Below, piece by piece: positions 1 through 9,224 of a stretch of DNA of 64,000 bases. A model generated the notes under the pieces. That model made no database searches, was not told the DNA's origin, and was given only the letters and a program-made list of their open reading frames with translations. The position numbers and the translations under genes were made by a program. Source of the stretch: Cohaesibacter celericrescens (GTDB lineage: Bacteria > Pseudomonadota > Alphaproteobacteria > Rhizobiales > Cohaesibacteraceae); the NCBI RefSeq assembly GCF_002866925.1, contig NZ_PKUQ01000055.1, forward strand, positions 248,001 through 312,000. Reading direction: 5' to 3'. Within the stretch, counting starts at the first letter, position 1. Every line of letters begins with the position of its first letter.

Positions 1-47
1 TTGTTGGGATCCTATTTGCCCTTAGTTGTCGGCGACAAAGCGGTGGC

Positions 48-722
48 GTGCCCTTGAGTGCGCAAGAAGCGAGTGAAGATCTGGAAAAACTTGTGTGCTT
101 TGTCGGGCGGGCAACAGGCCTCCTTTATATTCCCCTATTTTGTTTGCCTCTCTATTTGGCTTTCACTCAGTCATCACAGGTGGGGACAAATGATCTGGAT
201 TTACTATCGTGGAGCAGACAAGCCGCTCTGGTAGAGCATCCCCAAATACAGATATTCAGCTGGCTGTTTATTCTTCTTATGCTAGGCGGACTGGCGTCGG
301 CCTATATGCGCAATGCGCACCATCGGTATTTGGGCTGGCGGGCAAAAGCTGGCTCTGGCCCCCGAGCGGTGTTGGAACTTATGGGCGCGGCTGTCCTGCT
401 TTTGCCCGTTTGCTGGATAATGATGGATTTGGGATGGGCCTATAGTCACCAGATCCAGTTCCATCCTGCAGCCAGCGTCCATATCAAACAGCTGATGGCC
501 GCCGGGCACGTTCCTGCTTGGGGGCTTTATGCTGTCTTGCCTTTTGCCTTTGCCTTGCTTGCCTGCGCCGCCATCAGCGTGATTTTGCGTTCGCTGGTCT
601 ATTTGTTTGGTCCAAATTATTTGCGAAAACGCGCTGCCACACATTTGGATTTGGCAACGGAACAACACACATCGAGATCTGAAAACCTACAGCGCAATTG
701 GGGGGATCAGATACAGGCATGA
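48..722 (+). CDS. TRAP transporter small permease-like (DctQ-type) membrane protein
   Basis: A 224-residue protein with four hydrophobic segments (about 20-40, 65-85, 107-128 and 157-180), the size and topology of the small DctQ subunit of TRAP solute importers. A DctM-like gene follows with a 4-base ATGA overlap, which supports the assignment more strongly than sequence, because the protein is divergent. The start is uncertain: GTG at 48 or TTG at 54. The frame is open to the window edge, and another frame reading into the window ends with TGA at 55-57, so the gene probably follows an upstream coding sequence directly. No solute-binding DctP gene is visible in the window. Confidence 0.6.
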   Translation: MPLSAQEASEDLEKLVCFVGRATGLLYIPLFCLPLYLAFTQSSQVGTNDLDLLSWSRQAALVEHPQIQIFSWLFILLMLGGLASAYMRNAHHRYLGWRAKAGSGPRAVLELMGAAVLLLPVCWIMMDLGWAYSHQIQFHPAASVHIKQLMAAGHVPAWGLYAVLPFAFALLACAAISVILRSLVYLFGPNYLRKRAATHLDLATEQHTSRSENLQRNWGDQIQA

Positions 723-2134
723 CAAACTGGTCCGATATTCTGCCTGTTTTGTGGTTTGATAATGCGCCACTGTGGTTGCTCGTTGCATTCTTGTTTCTGT
801 TTGTGACGGGATATCCTATTGCGTTTTCTCTTGGTGCTTTGTCATTGCTTTTTGGCTGGGCAGGCCTAGAAACAGGCCTCATTGAAACCACCGTTTTATC
901 CTCCATTCCGGATGGCATCTTCTCGCATATTTTGTTTGATCCGGCTTTGCTTTGCTTGCCTTTGCTTTTGTTCTTCACCGAGTTATTGGTCGAAAGCGGT
1001 CAAATGGAACGGGCGTCTTTTGCCATTAAAGGCATAATGGACCCGCTTAAACCCGAGCGTGAAGCGACCAAGAAGCGCAAAGTCGGCATCCAGATCAAGT
1101 CCCGTGCAGGTAACCGAGAGGTGTGCGGTGAGCGGTCTATTTTTATGTCCATATTTTTGCCGGGTGCCGTTGTCTCGATTTTTGTCGCGCGGCTATTTGA
1201 TTTGCCGCCTGAATATCTTTCCGTCGCACTTTTTGTACCAACGACCGTTTTGTTTTCTTTTTATATGATCAACTGGCTGTTGGAGTTGTGGGTGCTTGCT
1301 AATCGACGTCAGGCCCAAAGATATGCAGATTGGCCGGGTCAGGGGCAGCCGCCACCGCTTTCGCGCAATTGGGGTCGATTTTTGAGATACCTGTTTCCGC
1401 CGGTGTTGCTGGTAGTTTTGGCGCTGACAATGGTGCTGCACTACAAGGTTTCCCTCTTTGCGACATTGGCAGCATTGTCTTTGGCGTTGTGCTGTTTGGC
1501 TCTTTTGCAAGGCCAATTGAGGCCAATGCGGTTTCTAGGGGTTGCCAATCGGGCCGCCGTCGCAACTGCCAATTTAGGCGCGATGTTGCTTGCTGCCTTT
1601 TGTTTCCATTCTGTCTTCCTTGCCCTTGGCGGCGTAGCCGTGATGGATCAATTTAGCAATTTGGTGATGCCTTCCAATCATTTGCCTTGGCTACCATTGA
1701 TCCTGCTTCTCATCGGTCTCGCCTTTTTGGGATTGTTTTTTGACTGGATCATTCTTACTCTTGTAGTACTCCCAATGCTTATGCCCGTCTTTTCCAATAT
1801 GAATTTCAACAGTCTTTTGGTTCCTATTTGGGCGGGGGTGACTAGTCAGCTTGCGTCGATTGAGGCCGCCAAGATACTCGAAATACAGGGGCTCATAATG
1901 CAATCAAAGCTATGGTTGGCGGCCCTCGTCTGGTTGGCACTCATCACCGCCTTGGTGACCTACAGTCGGCAAAGCGGTGAAATTGTTGCCAAAACCCTTG
2001 TTTATGGAAAAGGGGCGTCGTTGGATAATCGAATAAGTATGGGCCTATTTGTCTTACTTCAATTGATTGGTTTGACAGCTGCGATTATTGTGCCTCAGGT
2101 GGTGCTCTGGTTGCCTTCTCTGCTCATCGGCTAA
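719..2134 (+). CDS. TRAP transporter large permease-like (DctM-type) membrane protein
   Basis: A 471-residue, very hydrophobic protein with about 12 membrane segments. The N-terminal pattern (gap, then TGYPIAFSLG near residues 30-40, then a PLLLFFTELL segment) fits the TRAP DctM family, which carries the solute and Na+ translocation path. It is somewhat longer than usual DctM (about 425 residues) because of a Lys/Arg-rich loop near residues 104-134. ATG at 719 overlaps the stop of the DctQ-like gene and has a G-rich ribosome site at 700-706; an in-frame TTG at 698 is less likely. Substrate unknown. Confidence 0.65.
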   Translation: MTNWSDILPVLWFDNAPLWLLVAFLFLFVTGYPIAFSLGALSLLFGWAGLETGLIETTVLSSIPDGIFSHILFDPALLCLPLLLFFTELLVESGQMERASFAIKGIMDPLKPEREATKKRKVGIQIKSRAGNREVCGERSIFMSIFLPGAVVSIFVARLFDLPPEYLSVALFVPTTVLFSFYMINWLLELWVLANRRQAQRYADWPGQGQPPPLSRNWGRFLRYLFPPVLLVVLALTMVLHYKVSLFATLAALSLALCCLALLQGQLRPMRFLGVANRAAVATANLGAMLLAAFCFHSVFLALGGVAVMDQFSNLVMPSNHLPWLPLILLLIGLAFLGLFFDWIILTLVVLPMLMPVFSNMNFNSLLVPIWAGVTSQLASIEAAKILEIQGLIMQSKLWLAALVWLALITALVTYSRQSGEIVAKTLVYGKGASLDNRISMGLFVLLQLIGLTAAIIVPQVVLWLPSLLIG

Positions 2135-2219
2135 CATACTCCATGAGCAGAGCCAAAAGTCGAGCATTCGGGCAAGGCTTTTGAGGCCATTACCGATCAT
2201 TCTGAATCATGTGAAGCCA

Positions 2220-2804
2220 ATGACCCAATCAAATCCCCTATCCTGCCGACTGCGGTCTGCTAGTCCCCAAGATGCATCCGAACTGGCAAAGCTCAAGCTG
2301 TTGTGTTGGCATCATGCCTATCAAGGTTTGATGTCCAAAGCGACACTCGACGCCCTTGATGCAACAAGCGAGACGCCGCATTGGCGGTCATGGCTGGCCG
2401 ATGAAAAAGCGGGGCTCATTGCATGTCTTTTGGAGAATGCAGAGGGCCTAATCGGTTACGGTTTGGCCGGCCCCATGCGTTTGGGTGACAGGCCGGACAA
2501 TGAAATTCAAGCCGACTCTGAGCTCTATGCGCTCTATATTCATCCCGCTTATCAACGGCAAGGGCATGGGCGTCATCTGTTCATGGCCATGGTAGAACGG
2601 CTGGTTGGTGCGTACTATCAATCCGCTGGATCATGGATGATGGGTGGCAATCACAAGGCCGAGCATTTTTTTGAAAAGATGGGAGGCTTGGAAGTGGGGA
2701 AGCGCGTGGACATACGCAATGGCCGTATAGCATACCGCGAGAAGGCCTGGTGCTGGCGTGACCTCAAACAAGTGCAGGCGCGTTTGACGCTTCGGACTGT
2801 ATAA
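2220..2804 (+). CDS. GNAT family N-acetyltransferase
   Basis: A 194-residue acetyl-CoA-dependent N-acetyltransferase. The acetyl-CoA pyrophosphate loop (motif A) is visible as YIHPAYQRQGHGRHL at about residues 105-119, after the strand ELYAL. The C-terminal half has the HFFEKMGG motif-B segment usual in ribosomal-protein and small-molecule acetyltransferases. Substrate cannot be told. The frame is open back to 2088, but that part overlaps the DctM-like gene, so ATG 2220 is preferred. It may be co-transcribed with the TRAP pair, 85 bases downstream. Confidence 0.8.
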   Translation: MTQSNPLSCRLRSASPQDASELAKLKLLCWHHAYQGLMSKATLDALDATSETPHWRSWLADEKAGLIACLLENAEGLIGYGLAGPMRLGDRPDNEIQADSELYALYIHPAYQRQGHGRHLFMAMVERLVGAYYQSAGSWMMGGNHKAEHFFEKMGGLEVGKRVDIRNGRIAYREKAWCWRDLKQVQARLTLRTV

Positions 2805-2821
2805 GAAGGGCAAACAGCAAA

Positions 2822-2850
2822 ACACCCCAACAGCGGCGCTGACGGGGTGT
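2822..2850. terminator. Bidirectional hairpin between convergent genes
   Basis: ACACCCC pairs with GGGGTGT, and an inner CAGC/GCTG stem extends the hairpin. It lies between the stop of the GNAT gene and the stop of the convergent cytochrome c gene. There is no clean T-run. Confidence 0.5.
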
Positions 2851-2897
2851 AGCGATTTTCAAACGCAGGACAATTGCTGTTCTGCAAACTTGCTTAC

Positions 2898-3296
2898 TTA
2901 TTCGGCAGGTTTTGAGAAGGTTTTCAAATAAGCAATCACATTTTCACGGTCTTTTTCTTTCTTCAGACCAGCAAATGCCATCTTATTTTTCTTGATGAAA
3001 TCCTTTGGTTTTGTCAGATAAGTGTCAATGTTGGCTTCATCCCAAACAAAATCAGGCTCTTCTTCGGCTTTTGCAATGAAGGCTTTCGAGTATTTAAAAC
3101 CTTCAACGGAAGCAATTTTGCGGCCTACGATTTCATTCAGCTCAGGGCCGACCTTGTTTTTGGCTTTATCACCAACCTGATGGCAGGCTTTGCATTTTTT
3201 AAAAACTTTTTCGCCTTTTTCAGCATCGCCTTCAGCCAGGGCTGCACCAGCAGACGCCAAAATTACCATTCCAGCAACAGCAACAAAACGTTTCAT
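2898..3296 (-). CDS. Class I c-type cytochrome (cytochrome c2/c550-like)
   Basis: A 132-residue periplasmic electron carrier. It has a Sec signal peptide (residues 1-21, cleavage after ALA), one haem-binding CKACH motif (C35, C38, H39) and the Met ligand in KMAFAG (M106). The TKPKDFIKKNKMAF segment is typical of alphaproteobacterial cytochrome c2 family proteins that shuttle electrons between the bc1 complex and terminal oxidases or reductases. Start ATG 3296 has a GAAGGA ribosome site and leaves a proper signal peptide; the longer frame to 3401 does not. It stands alone, so its partner is not shown by context. Confidence 0.9.
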   Translation of the reverse strand: MKRFVAVAGMVILASAGAALAEGDAEKGEKVFKKCKACHQVGDKAKNKVGPELNEIVGRKIASVEGFKYSKAFIAKAEEEPDFVWDEANIDTYLTKPKDFIKKNKMAFAGLKKEKDRENVIAYLKTFSKPAE

Positions 3297-3807
3297 ATTT
3301 GCGGTCCTTCTCAAAATTTGCAGCGCAAGCTTAAACAGGTCCTCGCCAGCCGCACTGCTTCCATGGGCCAAGATAACAGCCATCCAGTTAATGACAAGCA
3401 TCTTTAAAGTTGAATTTCATCGTGAACTTTAAAAACACTTACCGGATTTTGCCTATTATTTGGACAAGTTTTTGATAGAATTGCTGAGCCAAATGGTCGC
3501 AGGCCATCGTAATTCCAAAGTTTTTCCTGTCCAAAAATCACAAAATTGCGATCTTTCAGAGGCTTTCTTGGGACGGAAGTGCATGCGGTTATGTGTATGC
3601 CTAGGTAGTTATCCACATCCTGCCTTGTGAATAATGCTATTCGGTAAAAGTTGCATATTTGGGGAGTTCAAGGCGAGTCAATCATTGTCGAAAGCACGAA
3701 TTCGGCTTGGGTTGTGACTGAGAATTTCATGTTCTTTAGGTGGCTTAAGGAGATTTTATCAATTTATTGCGATACTTAAAGATGAATTGCAGGATAGGAC
3801 CAGCACA
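3297..3807. other. Divergent intergenic region with a 9-bp inverted repeat
   Basis: About 510 bases between the divergent cytochrome c and GGDEF genes. It holds TTTAAAGTT (3403-3411) and its exact reverse complement AACTTTAAA (3425-3433), 13 bases apart, about 110-140 bases upstream of the cytochrome start. A 70-codon frame here has no ribosome site or family resemblance. Confidence 0.5.
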
Positions 3808-5112
3808 ATGGCTGCGACTTGGAGCATCCCTCAACGGGATCTTTGTTCGGTTTTTGAGAATATCAGCGACGGGATTCTAATTGTGAGTCCGGCGGCGGAG
3901 ATCCTATACCGTAATGCAGCACTCGAAGGGTTTCCAACGCATTTAGAAGAGAGAGTTCTGTCGCTCTGTGCTACTCAGCACTGCTGCTGTGGGGCTGACG
4001 ATGACCTGCAGTTGGTTGAACGAGCAATGATGGAAGGATGGGGCGTATCTTGCTATGCTCTCGGTGAGAATAGACTGATAATCGTCAAATATGACGATTA
4101 TCTGGGCGAACGCATCCAATCCCTAAGGGACGATTTTGCCAAGCAAATTGCCAGTGGCATTCTTCCTTCTATCGCTGCAATGCAAGTCTTGCGTGATAGG
4201 ATAGCATCCCGATGGATCACCATTGGTCGCATGGACTGGCCAAACGAACGCATCATATTTGACCTTTGTTATGATCACGACCGCCTGCGCCAAGACGGCA
4301 TTCCACCGCTTTATCGCAATGTTGGCTTCAATATGTGCGGATCAATGGTGGTCACAAAAAATCTGACCGGGTTCTTCAATCAAACCGAGCCTCATACAGA
4401 TATGGGGGTGGCACACATTGTCGGTTTGGCCCTTAAAAACCATCGAAATGAATGTATCGGCTATGCCCTCATTGCAGATGATCATGAGCCGGAAAATCTC
4501 AAAGAAACGGTAACGTTCCTTCAGGAACTCGCTGTTCTCTATGGCCCATATTTTGAAGTTGGGTCTGCTGAGAAAAAAACGCGCAAAGCTGTTGCGGATG
4601 CTCATACTGATGTTGTCACAGGGCAAGGCAACCGCCGGGCGTTTGAGAGTTTTATGCATGAATGCTTGGAAGACATGCGCAATGAGCTGGAAGAGTCGGA
4701 AGTCGAGGCGATGTTTGATCCGAAGTCTCTGCGTAATTCCTTGATGATGCTGATCGATTTTGATGGTTTCAAGCGTGTCAATGATCTGGCAGGGCACGAC
4801 GAGGGCGACAGGGCATTGCGGCTGGTTGCTGAAGCGCTTTGCGAGATCAATTCCGACAGTCGCGTTTATCGCATCGGTGGTGATGAACTTGTGCAGGTTT
4901 TCCCGCGTGCCGGTGACCTTGAAGCCGATGACTTGCGTCAGCATATCAACATCATTGAACGCGAAATGAGTGGTCATGGATTTGATGATATTGGTTTGAG
5001 CATGGGTGTGGTCCACTTCTTTGAAGGGGAGGGGAGCTTCGCATCCCTAATGGCGTTGGCGGATGCCCGCATGTATCAAGACAAACGCATGCGCTCCATC
5101 GCGTTTGTTTAG
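3808..5112 (+). CDS. PAS / GAF-like / GGDEF diguanylate cyclase
   Basis: A 434-residue cytosolic protein predicted to make cyclic-di-GMP from two GTP. Domain order: PAS-like region (about 8-45, FENISDGILIVS), a Cys-rich stretch (CATQHCCCG, about 54-62), a GAF-like middle region (about 125-250) and a GGDEF domain (about 265-430). The GGDEF domain keeps the DFDGFKRVND metal and guanine motif, but the signature reads GGDEL (about 357-361), a variant seen in active enzymes too. I chose ATG 3808, after an AGGATAGG ribosome site, over TTG 3787. No membrane segment is visible, so it probably senses a cytoplasmic signal. Confidence 0.85.
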   Translation: MAATWSIPQRDLCSVFENISDGILIVSPAAEILYRNAALEGFPTHLEERVLSLCATQHCCCGADDDLQLVERAMMEGWGVSCYALGENRLIIVKYDDYLGERIQSLRDDFAKQIASGILPSIAAMQVLRDRIASRWITIGRMDWPNERIIFDLCYDHDRLRQDGIPPLYRNVGFNMCGSMVVTKNLTGFFNQTEPHTDMGVAHIVGLALKNHRNECIGYALIADDHEPENLKETVTFLQELAVLYGPYFEVGSAEKKTRKAVADAHTDVVTGQGNRRAFESFMHECLEDMRNELEESEVEAMFDPKSLRNSLMMLIDFDGFKRVNDLAGHDEGDRALRLVAEALCEINSDSRVYRIGGDELVQVFPRAGDLEADDLRQHINIIEREMSGHGFDDIGLSMGVVHFFEGEGSFASLMALADARMYQDKRMRSIAFV

Positions 5113-5291
5113 GGCGCTCCCTATCATTCTTATCAACATTTCATCGACATGCCGAGACCGCGTTTGCGAAGCATAAGGCGTTCGGTTTGGAGATGGCTTC
5201 TCTCGTCCAGCCTGCTTGAGGCCATTTGCTCCGGGAATTCCAACCATTCGATTTGAGGGATTGGGATGAGTGGCGACCCGCATGCAGACAC

Positions 5292-5316
5292 AAAAAAGGC
5301 TCCCCAAAGGGGAGCC
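5292..5316 (-). terminator. Rho-independent terminator of the L,D-transpeptidase gene
   Basis: GGCTCCCC AAA GGGGAGCC forms a perfect 8-bp stem. On the minus strand it is followed by six T, and it lies 60 bases after the stop of the gene starting at 6100. Confidence 0.9.
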
Positions 5317-5377
5317 CAAGTTATTCGATCCCATGTCGGATCTCTCTCTCGAGTCTGCTCATAGCATATGAAGCTAT

Positions 5378-6100
5378 CTAGATTACAACCACGTTGGTGC
5401 CAACACGCACACGGGTGTAGAGGTCTTGGACATCCTGATTGCGCATGCGGATGCAACCAGAACTAACGGCTTGACCAATGGACCAAGGTTCGTTCGAGCC
5501 ATGAATTCGGTATAGGGTCGACCCCAGATAAAGAGCACGCGCGCCAAGCGGATTGCGTGGGCCACCTTCCATAAATGCGGGCAAGCCCGGTTGACGCTGA
5601 CGCATCTCTGCTGGCGGACGCCAAGACGGCCATTCTGCCTTGCGCGTGACTTTGTGGCGGCCTGCCCATTCGAAGCCGGGGCGACCAACGCCGACACCAT
5701 AGCGGCGAGCGGTACCATCATTATTGATCAAATAGAGATACCGTTCATTGGTGTTCACGATAATAGTGCCCGGTTTATGAGGGCCATCATAGTCGACGAC
5801 GGTCGGCAGGAAGCGAGGATCAATCGAGCGGACGCGTTGCTTGGTCTTAGCAATGGATGCTTGACGCGTGCGCTGCGGTGCTGGCGCCACTCGACGAGAC
5901 GTGACGCGTGGACGTGCATCCCGTGGCTCGATGCGAAAGCTGCCGGGGCGAACTTGCATAACCCATGGGTCAATCTGATCTGGGCTAAGCATAACAGGCG
6001 GAGGTGGTGCGTAGCGCAGAGAATTGGCGTCTGCCGGGGCAATCGTCAGCCCTGACAGGCCCAGTGCAACGGCACAGGCTGAAAGAAAAAGGCGTTTCAT
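5378..6100 (-). CDS. L,D-transpeptidase (YkuD domain)
   Basis: A 240-residue exported enzyme that cross-links peptidoglycan or anchors proteins to it by attacking a tetrapeptide at mDAP. It has a signal peptide (residues 1-26), a Pro/Arg-rich linker (about 30-100) and a YkuD catalytic domain (about 110-240). The catalytic signature is complete: HGSNEPWSIG with H200, then SSGCIRMRN with nucleophile C216 and R218. Start ATG 6100 is preferred; GTG 6112 in frame is possible. It is a single gene with its own terminator. Confidence 0.92.
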   Translation of the reverse strand: MKRLFLSACAVALGLSGLTIAPADANSLRYAPPPPVMLSPDQIDPWVMQVRPGSFRIEPRDARPRVTSRRVAPAPQRTRQASIAKTKQRVRSIDPRFLPTVVDYDGPHKPGTIIVNTNERYLYLINNDGTARRYGVGVGRPGFEWAGRHKVTRKAEWPSWRPPAEMRQRQPGLPAFMEGGPRNPLGARALYLGSTLYRIHGSNEPWSIGQAVSSGCIRMRNQDVQDLYTRVRVGTNVVVI

Positions 6101-6382
6101 CGAAATACTCACAACAAAAAATCGACGACAATCCAGGCAAAACGGCCTGAAAATGAAGAATTATATTACAAAAGAAAATCGCCTTCTAATCGCAAAGGAA
6201 GATCCTCTTGAACTCGACTTCAATACTAGGTGTTAAACAAATAAGAAAGGTTAATAAAAACTTGCGAACGCGACTGATTGGAGTCAGCGTTAAAAAAACG
6301 TAACTGGCACTTTTGTTATGCTTAATTTTTAGAGAAATTTTGGTTTGGTGTACAGAAATGCTCTTTTGTATCAGGCTCGGGC

Positions 6383-7141
6383 CTATTTCTCGCCGATGAT
6401 TTGTCTAGCATATTGCAACAAATCCGGCGTCAGGGGCTTAACTTGCCGCAGGGTCATGCCCGGTTTGACCGATGGATTGTAGAGCATATTCAGAATCATT
6501 CGGTCATATTTGGTAAAATGGTCATAGGTGGTCAAGTCGTTGAATACCGAGAAGGTGAGGCTCTCGTTGTCATTGACAGGACCTAGGCCCTGAAGGATTT
6601 CTTCCACCATGCAACGGCGAAACAGCGACAAACCTTGGTCCGATACAATAACGGCGTCCGAGCGCATAATACCTGAGCGGCGAGACAATACTCTTACGAT
6701 GCACTGACCGGGGACACGCATTTTTTGGTTGTTGAAGACTTCGGTCTGAACCGTGGTCGCATAATCTTCTGCGTCGACAATATAGATGCGAAAGTTGGCG
6801 TCTTTGGAATTTCGTGCCATGCGTATTTCAAGGCCGGGTATGAAACGCGGCAGATCACTTACAAACTGACGCACGGTTTTGAGCCGATTCAGGCGCGCTC
6901 TGTTGTCGATCCACACTTTAACCGGTGTGACATACTTTTTCACCCGATTGGTTTGTGACCCCCAACTCAGGGCTTTGATCTCGGCGCCGAAGACTGTTTT
7001 GTAGAACCCTTCTGCAACATCCGCATCACGATAGGTGGCCGCCTGCGCAAGGCAACTCGATGCCAATACAAAGAACGCCACAAAAAGGGCGCTGAAGGAA
7101 GAACCGAGAGCCTTCCACAAAGGCTGAACTACGCGTGTCAT
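6383..7141 (-). CDS. DUF2927 family exported protein
   Basis: A 252-residue protein with an N-terminal hydrophobic signal (about 12-34, ending AQAA), hence periplasmic or envelope-anchored. The C-terminal half carries the family signature: CMVEEILQGLGPVND, then SVFND, then DRMILNMLYNP and KPGMTL. DUF2927 proteins are common in alphaproteobacteria; their function is not known. The arrangement recalls inactive relatives of metalloproteases (E-E in the place of HExxH), but that is only inference. Confidence 0.8.
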   Translation of the reverse strand: MTRVVQPLWKALGSSFSALFVAFFVLASSCLAQAATYRDADVAEGFYKTVFGAEIKALSWGSQTNRVKKYVTPVKVWIDNRARLNRLKTVRQFVSDLPRFIPGLEIRMARNSKDANFRIYIVDAEDYATTVQTEVFNNQKMRVPGQCIVRVLSRRSGIMRSDAVIVSDQGLSLFRRCMVEEILQGLGPVNDNESLTFSVFNDLTTYDHFTKYDRMILNMLYNPSVKPGMTLRQVKPLTPDLLQYARQIIGEK

Positions 7142-7590
7142 TCGATCTCTTATCTTAAGCAGGGCAGGGTGTTGACGCCGTTACCTTTGTCAGTTTTACC
7201 ATACCTGCACGTTGGCTGTTAAAACCGATAAAGGCTTTCCCTGAGAGCCGTCCGATTTTGAGCGTGACGACACAATGCGCATTTGCAAAGACAAGGTCAA
7301 TCACCTCGTGTCTCTTCACACCATTTTGAAGACTTGCGTTTGAGCTCCACGTTTGGGTATCCAGCTAAGGTCCCCCGACAAATTCTTGTGTCTATTCTTA
7401 TAGTAATCAATCCAAATAGATGAAAAATAGGATTTTTATCAATTCAACAACTCAATCTTAACGAACGCGAGCATAATCTTTCTCAATCAAGATCAGTCGA
7501 CTCTCCGGCATGCGATGGCACTTTTTGTGTGCAAAGCACGTCGGCGTGGGAATCGGCCAAAAAAATCTGAAGTGCGGGAGTATTGATGAA
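7142..7590. other. Intergenic region between DUF2927 and cheZ genes
   Basis: About 450 bases between divergent genes, moderately AT-rich toward the cheZ side. I see no RNA gene, repeat or convincing small coding frame. It must hold both promoters. Confidence 0.4.
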
Positions 7591-8316
7591 ATGGCGCTGG
7601 CAACCAAACCATTTCGAATTGAGCAAATTTTGGGCAACGCCCAAACGCAGCATTCATCTGTTGCCAACACCTCCATATCGGGTGATCAGCACAAGGAAAT
7701 CATGAGCGAGCTGGCGTCCTTGCGTCGCTTGATTGAACCCGCGCAAGAGTTAAACACCACTCTGGTGGAAAACTATCGCACCGAGATGAACGAAGCGCTG
7801 CTGCTGAAAAAAGAGATGGATGAAATATACGAGGCCATCGCAGAGACCAAGCGCGAGATCGCGACCCTGCACGTCAATGGACTACACTCGGCCGATATGA
7901 ACCGAGTCACCGACGAGCTGGATGCTATCGTTTATGGCACTGAGCAGGCGACGGAACAAATCTTGGCTGCGGCCGAGAAAGTGGACGAAAATGCCACGAA
8001 ACTGTCAAAAGTTTTGACCGGTGAAGAAGATCAGTGGACCCATGAGATACAGGAAAGCGTAACATCGATGTTCGAAGCCTGTAACTTTCAGGATCTGACC
8101 GGACAGCGCATTACCAAAGTTGTCAATGTTTTGCGGTTCATCGAAGAGCGCATTGTCTCAATGATGGATATTTGGGGTGGCATCGATCACTTCCAAGAAA
8201 TTGAAGTCGATAATCCGTTGGAAAAAACAGGCGATGCAGCCTTGCTCAACGGCCCGTCTCTTGAAGATGAAGAGGGTGTGGCAAGCCAAGACGACATCGA
8301 CGCATTGTTTGGCTAG
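7591..8316 (+). CDS. cheZ: CheZ-type protein phosphatase of CheY-P
   Basis: A 241-residue cytoplasmic, mostly helical protein that speeds dephosphorylation of CheY and so ends the chemotaxis signal. The catalytic segment ACNFQDLTGQRI holds the active-site pair D168 and Q172. Long amphipathic helices (about 40-160) match the CheZ hairpin dimer. The tail SQDDIDALFG is the acidic C-terminal peptide used by alphaproteobacterial CheZ to bind CheY. Start ATG 7591 has GGGAG ten bases upstream; the longer frame from 7510 lacks this. No other che gene lies next to it. Confidence 0.85.
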   Translation: MALATKPFRIEQILGNAQTQHSSVANTSISGDQHKEIMSELASLRRLIEPAQELNTTLVENYRTEMNEALLLKKEMDEIYEAIAETKREIATLHVNGLHSADMNRVTDELDAIVYGTEQATEQILAAAEKVDENATKLSKVLTGEEDQWTHEIQESVTSMFEACNFQDLTGQRITKVVNVLRFIEERIVSMMDIWGGIDHFQEIEVDNPLEKTGDAALLNGPSLEDEEGVASQDDIDALFG

Positions 8317-8359
8317 GCTTTTTGCTTGGCAAAAGCCGTCGAAGTTCAAAACAAATTTT

Positions 8360-8391
8360 AAAGCCCTGCTGGATAACAGCGGGGCTTTTTG
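8360..8391 (+). terminator. Rho-independent terminator after cheZ
   Basis: AAGCCC and GCTG pair with CAGC and GGGCTT around a GATAA loop, followed by TTTTT. It begins 44 bases after the cheZ stop. Confidence 0.88.
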
Positions 8392-8473
8392 TTCGTTAAA
8401 CCGGCGCTAGATTGACTCTTCTTAGCAAAATGCAGTAAGAACAAAAATAGAACAAATTTATGAGGGAAGAAAG

Positions 8474-9130
8474 ATGCCAGATCAGGAAGCCAAAGACGGA
8501 CTGCTTGTCGGTGACGATGGCAAAAGTCGCTGCTGGTGGCATGGCGGTAAACCCGATTATTTGGCCTATCACGACAATGAGTGGGGCACCCCCATATCCG
8601 ATGACCAGATCTTGTTTCAAAAAATCTGTCTTGAAGGTTTCCAATCCGGTCTGAGTTGGTACACGATTCTGCGCAAACGTGAGAATTTCCGTGCCGCTTT
8701 TGCTAATTTTGACATCGATAAAGTCGCAGCCTTTACCGAGGCTGACGTTGAACGCTGTCTGCTTGATGAAGGCATTGTGCGGCATCGAAAGAAAATCGAA
8801 AGCACGATTAACAACGCCAAGCGAGCACAAGAAATGCGTTCCGAGTTTGGATCGCTCGCAGCCTATTTCTGGGCGCATGAACCCAAATCGGAAGATCGCC
8901 CAACCAATTTCACCTTTGAAGATTTGCGCGTCTTAGGCAAGACAGAGATTTCCACCCGTGTTTCCAAGGACCTCAAAAAGCGTGGTTGGTCTTTTGTCGG
9001 CCCAACCACTGTTTACGCTTTCATGCAGGCGATGGGCATGGTCAACGATCATGTCGAGGGCTGCATTTGTCGCGAAAAAATAGAAGAGGCAAGGGCGGCG
9101 TTTATACGCCCATTAAAGAGTGCAGGTTGA
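8474..9130 (+). CDS. tag: DNA-3-methyladenine glycosylase I
   Basis: A 218-residue base-excision repair enzyme that removes 3-methyladenine from alkylated DNA. The zinc-binding residues of the Tag family are all present: C20 and H33 at the N-terminus, H193 and C197 (HVEGC) at the C-terminus. The base-binding pocket segment EGFQSGLSW (E54) and the helix-hairpin-like GPTTVYAFMQAMGMVNDH segment are also typical. Start ATG 8474 follows GAGGGAAGAAAG. It stands between the cheZ terminator and mscS. Confidence 0.95.
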   Translation: MPDQEAKDGLLVGDDGKSRCWWHGGKPDYLAYHDNEWGTPISDDQILFQKICLEGFQSGLSWYTILRKRENFRAAFANFDIDKVAAFTEADVERCLLDEGIVRHRKKIESTINNAKRAQEMRSEFGSLAAYFWAHEPKSEDRPTNFTFEDLRVLGKTEISTRVSKDLKKRGWSFVGPTTVYAFMQAMGMVNDHVEGCICREKIEEARAAFIRPLKSAG

Positions 9131-9224
9131 GCTCTTGCTATCTGGAACGGAGATGGGTAATGCTCCCGCTTCAATAAGCGGGTGAGAATGCGACTGGCCC
9201 ACTGTCAAAATGAGAGAGTTTTCT

